Shown here: in pieces, positions 16,530 to 25,402 of the stretch
How positions within the stretch are numbered: position 1 is the stretch's first letter
How the letters are laid out: each line of letters begins with the position of its first letter
From: Gammaproteobacteria bacterium
GTDB lineage: Bacteria > Pseudomonadota > Gammaproteobacteria > GCF-002020875
Length of the DNA stretch: 33,834 nt
NCBI GenBank assembly: GCA_018648825.1
Contig: JABGQL010000057.1
Coordinates: 1-33,834, forward strand
Direction of reading: 5' to 3'
The notes under the pieces: model-generated
What the model saw: the letters and a program-made list of their open reading frames with translations, nothing else
Databases searched by the model: none
What the model was told of the DNA's origin: nothing
Position numbers and translations under genes: made by a program

Positions 16530-17030
16530 CTAAAAAAGACTGAGATGCCCCTCATGTCGCAGCAACCACTGCTTCACATTCACCCGCTCCCCCGCTCCCC
16601 ACTGCCCAGAAAAACCACCAATCCCACTCTTAGAGACCACACGGTGACAGGGGATGATTAATGGAATCGGGTTATTTCGGCAGGCACCGCCCACTGCTCT
16701 TGGACTACTACCCAGTTTCTTCGCCAATGCCCCATAGGTGAGTACCTCACCCAGCGGAATCTCACACAGCGCCTGCCACACCTCTCTTTGAAAGGGGGTA
16801 CCCACTGGTTGATGGGGGATCGACTGCAACGCTATGGGGGATTGAAAATAGGCCTCAAGCCGCTGCTCTACCGTTTTTAGTAGTGGCTCCTCCCTGTTGT
16901 CGACTGCCTCAGCCAGAGACTCTTCCCAGTGGAAATCAATCTGACAAATTTTTCCTTCTGCCACCGCAATACGCAGCGGACCAATTGGGGGGTGAATAAC
17001 ACGCCACTGACTACTGCAATTCTGACTCAT
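16530..17030 (-). CDS. ogt: Methylated-DNA--[protein]-cysteine S-methyltransferase
   Basis: This is a suicide repair enzyme that moves alkyl groups from O6-alkylguanine to its own cysteine. The 166-residue protein contains the active-site motif PCHRV with the acceptor Cys128 (IIPCHRVVSKSGIGGFSG), the helix-turn-helix segment GEVLTYGALAKKLGSSPRAVGGA and the arginine finger inside it. It lacks the AraC-type Ada domain, so it is an Ogt/MGMT-type enzyme. The start overlaps the end of the DnaJ-related gene (ATGA), placing it last in a run of genes led by tetR. Confidence 0.94.
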   Translation of the reverse strand: MSQNCSSQWRVIHPPIGPLRIAVAEGKICQIDFHWEESLAEAVDNREEPLLKTVEQRLEAYFQSPIALQSIPHQPVGTPFQREVWQALCEIPLGEVLTYGALAKKLGSSPRAVGGACRNNPIPLIIPCHRVVSKSGIGGFSGQWGAGERVNVKQWLLRHEGHLSLF

Positions 17031-17593
17031 GCAATCAACACCTCATAGGCTTGCCGGATCTCTATAAACTGTTCAGGGTTTCCCCCCTTATCGGGATGGT
17101 GGGTCGCCGCCAGTTGACGGTAACGCTGCGTTACCTGCTGTCTACTGCAGTCGGTCTCCAGCCCCAGTGTAACCAGTGCCGGACCTCGCAGATCCTCCAC
17201 CACAAAACGGTTCCAGAAACTATCTAGCAGCTGCTCCACCTCTGCCTCCGTGATCCCTTCCAGATGACTCCAGTCACGGTAGTAGGCACTGAGATTAGAG
17301 CCGTCTGCCAGCAACGCAGCACCACTACCCGCTTGCTGCGTTGCTCTTGAGAGATGGCTTTTGACAGGTGAAACCTCTAGATAGAGCTGCTCCTCCTCCC
17401 ATAACTGTTGTTGCAGGGTGTAGAGCGCATTCATCACCAGAAAGTGGATCTGAAATAGAGAGAGGCTCTGCTCTCTCTCCATCCCCTCAAAAGCGGCATG
17501 CCCCTCCAGCGCCTGAATCAGATCATACTCACTGATCCCATCGGGGTGGTCATGGAGCAGTGTGAGAATCTCTGGAATCAGTGGGTTGTGCAT
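17027..17593 (-). CDS. DnaJ-related protein (N-terminal DNAJ_related domain plus C-terminal J domain)
   Basis: The protein has an N-terminal region of about 130 residues (NPLIPEILTLLHDHPDGISEYDLIQAL) matching the DNAJ_related family. A C-terminal J domain follows with the HPD motif in ATHHPDKGGNPEQFIEIRQAYEVL, so it can stimulate the ATPase of a DnaK-type chaperone. A TALE-like start, VTLGLETDCSRQQVTQRYRQLA, precedes HPD. I use the ATG at 17593 (188 residues); a GTG at 17599 is an alternative. It begins 12 bases after the RND pump stop and overlaps ogt. Whether it is functionally linked to efflux is doubtful; positional co-transcription is likely. Confidence 0.87.
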   Translation of the reverse strand: MHNPLIPEILTLLHDHPDGISEYDLIQALEGHAAFEGMEREQSLSLFQIHFLVMNALYTLQQQLWEEEQLYLEVSPVKSHLSRATQQAGSGAALLADGSNLSAYYRDWSHLEGITEAEVEQLLDSFWNRFVVEDLRGPALVTLGLETDCSRQQVTQRYRQLAATHHPDKGGNPEQFIEIRQAYEVLIA

Positions 17594-17605
17594 TGCCACA
17601 CTCTA

Positions 17606-20600
17606 TCACGCCTCTTCAGCACTCACCTTTCTCTCTTTTGCCATCATCATATAGGCGGCAGGCACCACAAACAGGGTAAACAGGGTGCCAATCGAAAGTC
17701 CGCTGAAAATCACCAGTCCCATGGAGTAACGCCCCGCAGCACCTGCACCACTCGCCATCACCAATGGGATCACCCCCAACACCATCGCCGCAGTGGTCAT
17801 CAAGATTGGGCGCAAGCGCACCGATGAGGCCTCGATAATCGCCTCTGCTTTACTACGCCCCAGCAGCTGCAGTTCATTGGCGAACTGCACCATCAAGATA
17901 CCGTGTTTACTGATCAGCCCCATCAACGTCACCAGCCCCACTTGGGTGTAGATGTTGATCGTAGCCAGACCCAGATTGATAAACAGCAGCGCACCAAACA
18001 GCGCCATCGGTACCGAGACCAGAATCACAAAAGGGTCACGAAAGCTGTTGAACTGGATCGCCAGCGCCAGAAAAACGATAACAATCGCAAACAGCATGGT
18101 AAAGACAAAACCACCAGACTCCTGCATATACTGACGAGAGCCACCTGCATAGTCGACACTATAGCCTGCTGGAGCCAGCTCAGAGAGCACTTGACGCATA
18201 AAGTCGAGCACCTGCTGCTGAGACACCCCCGGTGCATAGACCCCAGAAATAGTGGCACTGTTGAGCTGTTGGAAGCGGTTGATCGACTCCGGCACTACAC
18301 TCTGTTCGATGGTCGCAAAGGTGGCGGCCTGCACCATCTCTCCTGATGGGGTACGTACATAGTACTCCAGCACCTGTTCTGGATTGAGGCGATCCTGCTG
18401 CGCCACCTGTGGCATTACCCGATAGGAGCGGCCATCGATAGAGAAGTGGTTGACGTATCCTCCGCCCAGCGCACCCCCCAGTGCTGCACCAATATCACGT
18501 TGGCTCAACCCCAGATCGGCTACCAGATCCCGATCCACCACCAGCGTACTCTGTGGCTTGTCAATCTTCAGATCGGCATCGATAAAGAAGAACATACCGC
18601 TCGCCTGCGCCTGCTCCAGCAGTTGGATCACAATCTCATTCAGACGCTCAAAGGGCTCTGTGGTTTTGACCACGAACTGCAGCGGTAACCCACCCGACCC
18701 GGGTAGCGCAGGCATCTGAAAAGCGGCTACCTTGGCTCCCGCAATCCCATTCCAACGCTGTTGTAGGATTTTCTGTAACTCCGCTGCACTACGCTCGCGC
18801 TGCTCCCACGGGGTAAAGACGGCACCCGCAATCCCTTGGTTGGTGGTTGGGGTACCTGTAATTTGGAACATCTGATCATACTCAGGCAGATCACGGGTCA
18901 GTTGGTAGACTTGATCTGCATAGCTTGCCATCTGCTGTGCGGTGGCGTTGGGTGCGCCCACCACTTGCCCCAACACCAGCCCCTGATCCTCTTCTGGGGC
19001 CAACTCGGATGAGGCCGTTGCAAATAGATAGACCACACCCAACAGCAGTAGCCCCCCCATCACCGCCATCACCGACCACGTCTCCAAGGTACCGCTGAGA
19101 CGTTGTTGATAGCGGTTATGCAGTCGGTTGAACTGTCGATCACTCCACTGCACCAGTGAAGAGTCCTGCTGCCCCGGTTTGAACATACGTGAGGCCATCA
19201 TCGGGGAGAGTGTCAACGCCACCACACCGGAGATGGTGACTGCACCTGCCAGAGTAAAGGCAAACTCGGTAAACAACGCACCCGTCAGCCCTCCCTGAAA
19301 CCCAATCGGCACATAGGCGGCGATCAGCACCACGGTCATTGCGATGATCGGTCCACCCAGCTCACGAGCCGCCATCAACGCCGCCTCCATCGGGGGCTTA
19401 CCCTCCTCGTGCATATGACGATCCACATTCTCCACCACAATAATCGCATCATCTACCACCAGTCCAATCGCCAACACCAGCGAGAGTAGTGTCAGTAGAT
19501 TGATGGTATAGCCGAAGGATTGCATGATAAAGAAGGCCCCGACCAGTGAGAGAGGAATAGCAAGCAGAGGCACCACCACAGCACGCCAACTACCCAAAAA
19601 GAGGAAGACCACCACGGTAACAATCAGTAGCGCCTCCATCAGGGTTTTGATCACCTCTTCAATAGAGCTGTCGATAAACTGGGTACCATCGTAGACAATC
19701 TTGCCCACCAGCCCACTGGGCATCTCTGACTGGATCTGTGGAAACAGTCTCTTTACCCGTTCAACCACCTCCAGTACATTGGCATCGGGTGCGACATTGA
19801 TGCCAATAAAGACCGACTTCTCCCCATCAAACGCGGTGGTGAGGTTATACTCTTCTGCACCCAGCACCACGGTAGCCACATCCTCCAGCCGCACAATGGC
19901 TCCCTCTTGCTCCCATAGAGAGAGGCGCTGAAACGCCTCTACAGAGTGGAGATCGGTAGCCGCATTCAGATCAACACTCACCATCTGCCCCTTACTGCTG
20001 CCCAGTGCGGTTAGGTAGTTATTGGCCGCCAGTGCAGCATGGACATCCGCAGCAGAGAGGCCATAGGCCGCCATCCGCGCCGGATCAAGCCATGCCCGTA
20101 ATGCAAAGCGGCGCTCACCCAAGATCTCTGCCTTCTGCACCCCTTCGACCCCATCCAGTTGCGGCTTCACCACCCGCATCAAATAGTCCGTCACTTGATT
20201 ATTGAGCAGGCGATCACTGGAGAAGCTCATATACATGGAGCCAATCGATTCACCAACCTGCACCGTCAACACCGGCTGCTGTGCCTCACTCGGCAGCTGA
20301 TTCAGTACGGAGTTCACCTTGGCATTGATCTCAGTAAGGGCTCGATTAGAGTCATAGTTAAGACGCAGATTGGCACTGATGATTGATGCTCCACTGACAC
20401 TGGTGGACTTGAGATAGTCGATCCCCTCTGCCTGTGCGATAGCGGTCTCCAGCGGCTGAGTGATAAACCCCGCAACAGTCTCTGCATCAGCACCAAAATA
20501 GACGGTAGTAACGGTGACCACCGCATTCTGCGTCTCTGGATACTGGCGCACCGCCAGTTTGGAGATCGCCTGTATCCCCAGCACCAGAATTAACAGGCTG

Positions 20601-20650
20601 ATGGTGATCGCCAGTACTGGCCTACGAATAAACAAATCTGTGTAGTTCAT
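17606..20650 (-). CDS. RND efflux pump, inner-membrane permease (HAE1 family)
   Basis: This is a 1014-residue AcrB/MexB-type proton-driven exporter of drugs or lipophilic compounds. The N-terminal DLFIRRPVLA start, twelve predicted transmembrane helices in two halves and two large periplasmic loops are present. The proton-relay aspartates are Asp400 and Asp401 in GLVVDDAIIVVENV. Family landmarks include FIRRP, GDGTQF-like YDGTQFIDSSI and RLRPILMTT in the second half. Length fits the HAE1 class, not the heavy-metal (CusA) class, which is longer and has a Met-cluster. Substrate is unknown. It is the third structural gene behind the outer membrane factor and fusion protein, so a full tripartite pump is encoded. 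Confidence 0.95.
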   Translation of the reverse strand: MNYTDLFIRRPVLAITISLLILVLGIQAISKLAVRQYPETQNAVVTVTTVYFGADAETVAGFITQPLETAIAQAEGIDYLKSTSVSGASIISANLRLNYDSNRALTEINAKVNSVLNQLPSEAQQPVLTVQVGESIGSMYMSFSSDRLLNNQVTDYLMRVVKPQLDGVEGVQKAEILGERRFALRAWLDPARMAAYGLSAADVHAALAANNYLTALGSSKGQMVSVDLNAATDLHSVEAFQRLSLWEQEGAIVRLEDVATVVLGAEEYNLTTAFDGEKSVFIGINVAPDANVLEVVERVKRLFPQIQSEMPSGLVGKIVYDGTQFIDSSIEEVIKTLMEALLIVTVVVFLFLGSWRAVVVPLLAIPLSLVGAFFIMQSFGYTINLLTLLSLVLAIGLVVDDAIIVVENVDRHMHEEGKPPMEAALMAARELGGPIIAMTVVLIAAYVPIGFQGGLTGALFTEFAFTLAGAVTISGVVALTLSPMMASRMFKPGQQDSSLVQWSDRQFNRLHNRYQQRLSGTLETWSVMAVMGGLLLLGVVYLFATASSELAPEEDQGLVLGQVVGAPNATAQQMASYADQVYQLTRDLPEYDQMFQITGTPTTNQGIAGAVFTPWEQRERSAAELQKILQQRWNGIAGAKVAAFQMPALPGSGGLPLQFVVKTTEPFERLNEIVIQLLEQAQASGMFFFIDADLKIDKPQSTLVVDRDLVADLGLSQRDIGAALGGALGGGYVNHFSIDGRSYRVMPQVAQQDRLNPEQVLEYYVRTPSGEMVQAATFATIEQSVVPESINRFQQLNSATISGVYAPGVSQQQVLDFMRQVLSELAPAGYSVDYAGGSRQYMQESGGFVFTMLFAIVIVFLALAIQFNSFRDPFVILVSVPMALFGALLFINLGLATINIYTQVGLVTLMGLISKHGILMVQFANELQLLGRSKAEAIIEASSVRLRPILMTTAAMVLGVIPLVMASGAGAAGRYSMGLVIFSGLSIGTLFTLFVVPAAYMMMAKERKVSAEEA

Positions 20651-20664
20651 GATGGTGACCCGCC

Positions 20665-21792
20665 TTATCGCTCTTGTGGTGTTGGAGCCATCTCATTGGC
20701 GGGTGACACTCGGTTATCGATAATCAGTGGTGTGCCATTTTTCAACTTCATCTGACCGCTGGTGACCACCTGCTCTCCCTCTTCGATACCACTCAAGATC
20801 GCGACCTGATCACCACGTTGCAGCCCAGTCTCGACAAACACCTGTTGAGCCGTTGGGTGGAGCTCCCCCTCTACGGCACTCTTAACCACAAACAGCGTCG
20901 ATCCATAGGCGTTATAACTAACTGCCGTTTGTGGCAGAGTGAGTAGTTGTTGAGGCGCACCACGATTGATATTCAGGTGAACAAACATCCCCGGCATCCA
21001 CTCACCACTATGGTTATCAATCACCCCCTCAACACGCACATTACGTGTCGCACGGTTGACTGTAGCATTGATCGCATGGACCTCTCCCCGCACACGCTGT
21101 GCCACATCCACGTTAGAGCGCAAGGTGATCTGCTGCCCTGTATGGATCTCTCTCATGTACTGTTGTGGCACATTGAAATCAACATAGAGCCGCTCTCGAT
21201 TTTGTAGAGAGACGATCTCTTCACCGGGGTTCAGCAGCTGCCCCACATCAACCTGAGTGATACCCAAACGACCTGCAAATGGTGCACGGATCTGTTTCTT
21301 GAGAATGGTCGCTTGCTGCTTCTCCTCTTGCGCACGACGGCTCTTCAGCTCGCTCTCTGCTGCATCCAGTTGTGACTGACTGATGGCGTTAATCTTGAAC
21401 TGCTGACGATCTCGCTGCACGTTGATCTCAGCCAGCTGGCGGCTCGCCTGTAACGCCTTGAGCTGGGCCTGCTCCTCTGCACTATTCAGCTCTAACAACA
21501 GCTGCCCCTGCTTAACCTCATCACCCGATACGAAATGAATCGTTTGCACAATACCGGAGACCTCTGCCCGTAGCTCTACCCCCTGAATGGCTCGCAGGGT
21601 ACCCACTGCACTGATCTGTGGCTGCCAGCGCTGATGTCCAACCTCCAAGGCAGTAACCGTAGCGGGTGGGTTGGCATTAGAGGCCAAAAAACCTTGCATC
21701 ATGGTTGCTACAAATTGTTGATACCAGACCACGCCTCCAAACAGCGCCCCTACCAGCAGCAGCATCACCACCATTCTCTTTACTGTTTTCAT
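20665..21792 (-). CDS. RND efflux pump, periplasmic adaptor (membrane fusion protein)
   Basis: This 375-residue adaptor has an N-terminal membrane anchor (about 5-25, VKRMVVMLLLVGALFGGVVW). A split lipoyl domain follows (VGTLRAIQGVELRAEVSGIV and IRAPFAGRLGITQVDVGQ) around an alpha-helical hairpin (about 110-165), then beta-barrel and membrane-proximal domains (DFNVPQQYMREI, LLTLPQTAVSY). It connects the RND pump to the outer membrane channel. No lipobox is visible, so anchoring is through the helix. It starts 3 bases after the outer membrane factor stop and ends 14 bases before the pump start. Confidence 0.94.
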   Translation of the reverse strand: MKTVKRMVVMLLLVGALFGGVVWYQQFVATMMQGFLASNANPPATVTALEVGHQRWQPQISAVGTLRAIQGVELRAEVSGIVQTIHFVSGDEVKQGQLLLELNSAEEQAQLKALQASRQLAEINVQRDRQQFKINAISQSQLDAAESELKSRRAQEEKQQATILKKQIRAPFAGRLGITQVDVGQLLNPGEEIVSLQNRERLYVDFNVPQQYMREIHTGQQITLRSNVDVAQRVRGEVHAINATVNRATRNVRVEGVIDNHSGEWMPGMFVHLNINRGAPQQLLTLPQTAVSYNAYGSTLFVVKSAVEGELHPTAQQVFVETGLQRGDQVAILSGIEEGEQVVTSGQMKLKNGTPLIIDNRVSPANEMAPTPQER

Positions 21793-21795
21793 CTT

Positions 21796-23259
21796 CTACT
21801 GTTCCTTGATTGGATTCCACCAGCCGCCGCCCAGCGCTACCAATAACGAAACCGTATCGCTATAGAGTGCGGCATGGGACTGAATGGATTGAATACGTGC
21901 CTGTTGGAGCTGACGTTGTGCATTCAGTAACATCAGATAGCTCACGGCCCCCTGTCGATGCTGCTGTTCTACCAATCTCAATGTCTCAGAGGCGAGGCGA
22001 TCGGCCTCCTCCGTCAGTGCCAGCTGTTCACTATCTAACTGCAAGCTACGCAATGCATCAGCCACCTCACGGAAGGCACGCAACACCTGTTGTCGATAGC
22101 GTGCAGACTGCTGTTGATAGGTTGCCACTGCAGCACGCTCTTTGGCCTCCAGCGTATCCCCATGAAACAGTGGGTGGAGCAGGCCTGCACCCAACCCCCA
22201 GACCGTGCTACCACCACTCAGCAGATCCGAGAGCTGATTCGCCTCTGTACCAAAACGGGCACTGAGGTCGAGCGTTGGGTAACGGTTGGCTGTGGCGATA
22301 CCCACCGCTGCCGCAGCCTGTTGTAGCGCTGCCTCAGCGGCCAGCACATCGGCACGCTGTCGGGTCAACTCTGACGGTAACGTCAATGGCAGGCGTTGCG
22401 GCAGTTGAATCTGATCGAATGAGAGTGCAGGTAGTTTGACCTCGGCGATAGTCGTACCGAGTAGCAGTGCCAACTGGTGCTGTGCCAGTGCATGCGCCCG
22501 CTTCAAGGTGGGCATTCGGGTACGAGTCTGGGCCAGTGAGGCTCGTTGACCCAACAGATCACTTTTCGGGATCACCCCAATCTGATAGCGCTGTTCCGTT
22601 ACCGAGAGGTGCGCCCCCTCATCTTTAATGATTTTTGCCAGCGCGCTCATCTGCGCCTCCAGCGAGGCGATCTGGATTGCACTGTTCACAATATTTGCCG
22701 CCAGTGTGACTCGTGCATGTTCTAGCTGATACTGCTGCTGCAGTACTTGGGCATGGCTACCCCGTAGCTTCTGCTTGTTGGCACCGAACAGATCGACCCG
22801 ATAACCTAACTGTAGCGTAGCACTCTGCATCGACAGCACACTGCCTGATCCTATCTGCCCCACTGTAGCCCCCGAGCTCTGTGCTCGACTGCCACTCATC
22901 AGCAAATCTGCACTAGGCAGCTGGAGATCATCCTGCTCACCACGATAGAGTGCCTCGACAGCACGCAGTCGGGCCTCGGCAACCTCCAACGTTGGACTGT
23001 TCTCTAACCCCTGCTGAAGTAACCCCGTAAGCGCCTGAGACTGGAACAGCTGCCACCACTGCTGTGGGATCGGCTCTTCACTAACCAGCTGCTGCTGTGG
23101 CTGAAAGGTGGTCGGCCCCTCTACGCTCTGCTGTGCGGTATAACGCTCAGGTACCTTAACAGTGGACTCTGGCAGTGTGGGACCTGAACGGTTACAACCA
23201 CTCAGGATGGCTACAATAACCAGTGAAAGAAGCGATTTTCGACTCACACCACGGTTCAT
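21796..23259 (-). CDS. Outer membrane efflux lipoprotein (NodT/OprM family)
   Basis: This 487-residue TolC-superfamily channel begins with a lipoprotein signal whose lipobox is ILSGC (Cys22). The first of two efflux-protein repeats starts near PQQWWQLFQSQALTGLLQQGLENSPTLEVAEARL and the second near QRADVLAAEAALQQAAAAVGIA, the two being internal duplicates. It would form the trimeric outer-membrane exit duct for the adjacent pump. The start has GGAGAAGAG upstream and overlaps the tetR stop (ATGA). The order regulator-OMF-MFP-RND differs from the more common MFP-RND-OMF order. Confidence 0.94.
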   Translation of the reverse strand: MNRGVSRKSLLSLVIVAILSGCNRSGPTLPESTVKVPERYTAQQSVEGPTTFQPQQQLVSEEPIPQQWWQLFQSQALTGLLQQGLENSPTLEVAEARLRAVEALYRGEQDDLQLPSADLLMSGSRAQSSGATVGQIGSGSVLSMQSATLQLGYRVDLFGANKQKLRGSHAQVLQQQYQLEHARVTLAANIVNSAIQIASLEAQMSALAKIIKDEGAHLSVTEQRYQIGVIPKSDLLGQRASLAQTRTRMPTLKRAHALAQHQLALLLGTTIAEVKLPALSFDQIQLPQRLPLTLPSELTRQRADVLAAEAALQQAAAAVGIATANRYPTLDLSARFGTEANQLSDLLSGGSTVWGLGAGLLHPLFHGDTLEAKERAAVATYQQQSARYRQQVLRAFREVADALRSLQLDSEQLALTEEADRLASETLRLVEQQHRQGAVSYLMLLNAQRQLQQARIQSIQSHAALYSDTVSLLVALGGGWWNPIKEQ

Positions 23260-24020
23260 CTCTCTTCTCCAATACGTTGTGGGGCATACCAGGTGGTCTG
23301 ACTGAGAAGGCGTTGCGAGACCCGGTTGCAGCGTTCAAATACCTGCTCAGGGGCATCGCTGTTCCACCCATACCCTTTGAGAAAGTTGATGTAGTTGGTG
23401 GAGAAGAAGCGCATCACCTCAACCTCTCCCCCCTCTTTGCCCTGACACTGAGATTCCGCATAACCAGACTGTGCAATAGAGGAGAGCCCGACAGAGAGCC
23501 CCCAGAGTCCGTGGGTCAGATAATCGGCTATCTCTAATTGATCAGCCTGATCCAGTTCCGCATACTCATCAATACTCTCTGGAAGCGCCTCTAAGGCCAT
23601 ATTCCGAATCCATTCAGCCAGCTCTTGATGTAGGTGATCGTAGCGTGACACCCGCTGTTCCGTTGCACGTTGCCAGACAGAGGGCATGCGAGAGAGATTT
23701 TCGATCTCAACCAGATCGGGAAAGCGGGTTGCCACCAACCAAACCCCCTGAACCAGTGAGATGATCTGCTCCATCGCCGGAATCGGCTCTTCACGTACCA
23801 TGCGGAACATCCGCTGGTGATCCTCTGTCAAAGCATGCGCACAGGCGACCAGCAGATCCTCTTTGCTTTCAAAGTGGCTGTAGATGGTACCCATGGAGTA
23901 TCCGCTCTGTTTCGCAATATCAGACATTCGCACACCGAGGAACCCTTGCTGAGAGAAGAGCCTGATGCTCTCTCCTACAATCTCCTGCTCTCGCAGCTCA
24001 CGTTTCTCTCGCTTGCTCAT
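23256..24020 (-). CDS. TetR family transcriptional repressor of the efflux operon
   Basis: I use the ATG at 24020 (MSKREKRELREQEIVG), which gives 254 residues; a frame opening 63 bases earlier runs through the probable operator and is not credible. The N-terminal helix-turn-helix (about 11-58) reads IVGESIRLFSQQGFLGVRMSDIAKQSGYSMGTIYSHFESKEDLL, the TetR/AcrR signature. The C-terminal ligand domain carries several tryptophans and acidic residues and is not recognisable beyond the family. It is first in the efflux operon and overlaps the next gene by 4 bases, so it most likely autoregulates the operon. Confidence 0.93.
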   Translation of the reverse strand: MSKREKRELREQEIVGESIRLFSQQGFLGVRMSDIAKQSGYSMGTIYSHFESKEDLLVACAHALTEDHQRMFRMVREEPIPAMEQIISLVQGVWLVATRFPDLVEIENLSRMPSVWQRATEQRVSRYDHLHQELAEWIRNMALEALPESIDEYAELDQADQLEIADYLTHGLWGLSVGLSSIAQSGYAESQCQGKEGGEVEVMRFFSTNYINFLKGYGWNSDAPEQVFERCNRVSQRLLSQTTWYAPQRIGEER

Positions 24021-24037
24021 AACCACTCTCTCGAAAA

Positions 24038-24061
24038 CGAATAATGTTCGAACAATAATCG
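24038..24061 (-). promoter_or_regulatory. Probable TetR operator overlapping the efflux promoter
   Basis: A 24-bp near-palindrome (20 of 24 positions symmetric, with perfect central core TGTTCGAACA) ends 17 bases before the tetR start. On the minus strand TTGATT (24083-24078) and GATTAT (24060-24055) are separated by 17 bases, a plausible sigma-70 promoter whose -10 lies inside the palindrome. Repressor binding would therefore block initiation. Confidence 0.75.
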
Positions 24062-24118
24062 AAAAATAGAAAAAAGCAATCAATAGTCACCATTAATTTT
24101 ATGGAATGGGACTGTCTG

Positions 24119-24134
24119 GCGCTTGCTAAAGCGC
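24119..24134 (-). terminator. Short hairpin after the NnrS-like gene
   Basis: GCGCTT and AAGCGC form a 6-bp stem with a 4-base loop just after the NnrS-like stop codon. There is no T-run behind it on the minus strand, so it is at best a weak or partial terminator between this gene and the tetR promoter. Confidence 0.3.
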
Positions 24135-24151
24135 ACCACTTGAAGAGCGGA

Positions 24152-25339
24152 TTACTTGAACAACAACGGTATATAGCGCTTTGACCAGAGAAGAAACAGC
24201 CCCAACCACAGCAGTGCTGAAGCTGTAATCATCTCTATATAGAGTGACATCTCACTATTCAACATAAGCCCAGTAGCCATTCGCACAAGCACCACCACCT
24301 GCACAGACCAAAAGAGCATGATGGCATAACGGTCGGCCGCCGGTTTCTGCCCAGCATGCCCCAGTATGATTCGGGTACCAAAACCGATCAACAAGGTGGT
24401 GAAATAACCGATACCAATGGCGTGCAAAGGGGCCTTTTCAAACATCCACCCCTCAGAACCCAGAATCAGTGGCGTGAAGCCTTCGAGAAAAAAGAGTAGG
24501 AAACCGATCGGTACCCAGACCAGTGATAGGTAGAGCACCCAGAGGATCGCCTCTACCTTACGCACAGGCAGCCGCCATCGGATCAGCTCTCTCAGCGTAA
24601 CCACAAACAGTGCACCATCAATAAGGCCATAGCTGTTCACTACGGCGCTAGTGAGAGTCACTTTGAGCAGTAGCAGTCCCGCTAGGGTATGCAGAAAATA
24701 GCGGCTTCTGTTAGCCTGGTACCCCGCCACCTTACCTTCTGTAAAAAAGGGGATCATCTTTTGACTCAGGGTAATGATCAGCATGAAGAGGTAGAGAAAA
24801 AATCCACTCTCAATTGCCGCGCGATTGATGGTGACCCATACCGGATCAATAAAGCTCAGCAGGAATAGTAGGTGTGAAACTGCACCTGCCACCACTGCAA
24901 TCAGAATCCAGTTGACATCAAAGCGTTCACTCACACTGCTCTGTTGGTAAAGCTGCCAAAGTATCCAACCAACCATCAGGTAGGCGGCAAACATTCCAGC
25001 TGAGGCCAGCACTGTCAGCGCTGAGGCCCAATAGAGTGAAACGGTAAATAGGGCGACCGAACCATTCAACAACAGAAAGGGGGGCAGGTATCGCTCACGA
25101 GCGATCTCTGAGGTGGCCAGAAAACGGGGGAACATGGTACAGAGAAAGCCAAAAAAGAACTGGCTAAAGACCGCAAAGATCAGCGTATAGGCATGGACGC
25201 TTGATAGCGTTATTTTGCTGTAGAGCACCCCCTGATAATGCAACAGCAGAACCAACATGGTGACAATGGCATTGACCATGCCTCCAAAAAAGAAGAGCTT
25301 ATGGGGTTTTTCGGTGAGGTTAATAAAAAGCTGTTTCAT
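24152..25339 (-). CDS. NnrS-like heme/copper-type integral membrane protein
   Basis: This 395-residue protein is almost entirely hydrophobic, with about twelve predicted transmembrane helices. Two segments match the NnrS family: the HAYTLIFAVFSQFFFGFLCTMFPRFL block near residues 48-75 and the C-terminal APLHAIGIGYFTTLLIGFGTRIILGHAGQ (about 305-333). The conserved histidines lie in HAYT, HAIG and GHAG. NnrS proteins are linked to relief of nitric oxide stress in denitrifiers. The ATG at 25339 is two bases after the T-run of the upstream terminator and has no Shine-Dalgarno. The conserved EKPHKLFFFGG residues directly after it support this start. Confidence 0.85.
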   Translation of the reverse strand: MKQLFINLTEKPHKLFFFGGMVNAIVTMLVLLLHYQGVLYSKITLSSVHAYTLIFAVFSQFFFGFLCTMFPRFLATSEIARERYLPPFLLLNGSVALFTVSLYWASALTVLASAGMFAAYLMVGWILWQLYQQSSVSERFDVNWILIAVVAGAVSHLLFLLSFIDPVWVTINRAAIESGFFLYLFMLIITLSQKMIPFFTEGKVAGYQANRSRYFLHTLAGLLLLKVTLTSAVVNSYGLIDGALFVVTLRELIRWRLPVRKVEAILWVLYLSLVWVPIGFLLFFLEGFTPLILGSEGWMFEKAPLHAIGIGYFTTLLIGFGTRIILGHAGQKPAADRYAIMLFWSVQVVVLVRMATGLMLNSEMSLYIEMITASALLWLGLFLLWSKRYIPLLFK

Positions 25340-25341
25340 AG

Positions 25342-25375
25342 AAAAAAACAGCCTCAGAGCATACTCTGAGGCTGT
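25342..25375 (-). terminator. Rho-independent terminator of the tpx-like gene
   Basis: ACAGCCTCAGAG (25348-25359) and CTCTGAGGCTGT (25364-25375) form a perfect 12-bp stem with a 4-base loop. On the minus strand it is followed directly by a run of T (25347-25342). It lies 27 bases after the tpx-like stop and directly before the NnrS-like start, so it terminates most transcripts coming from tpx. Confidence 0.93.
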
Positions 25376-25402
25376 CCTGATTGAACTCTGCTTAGTGGAT
25401 GC

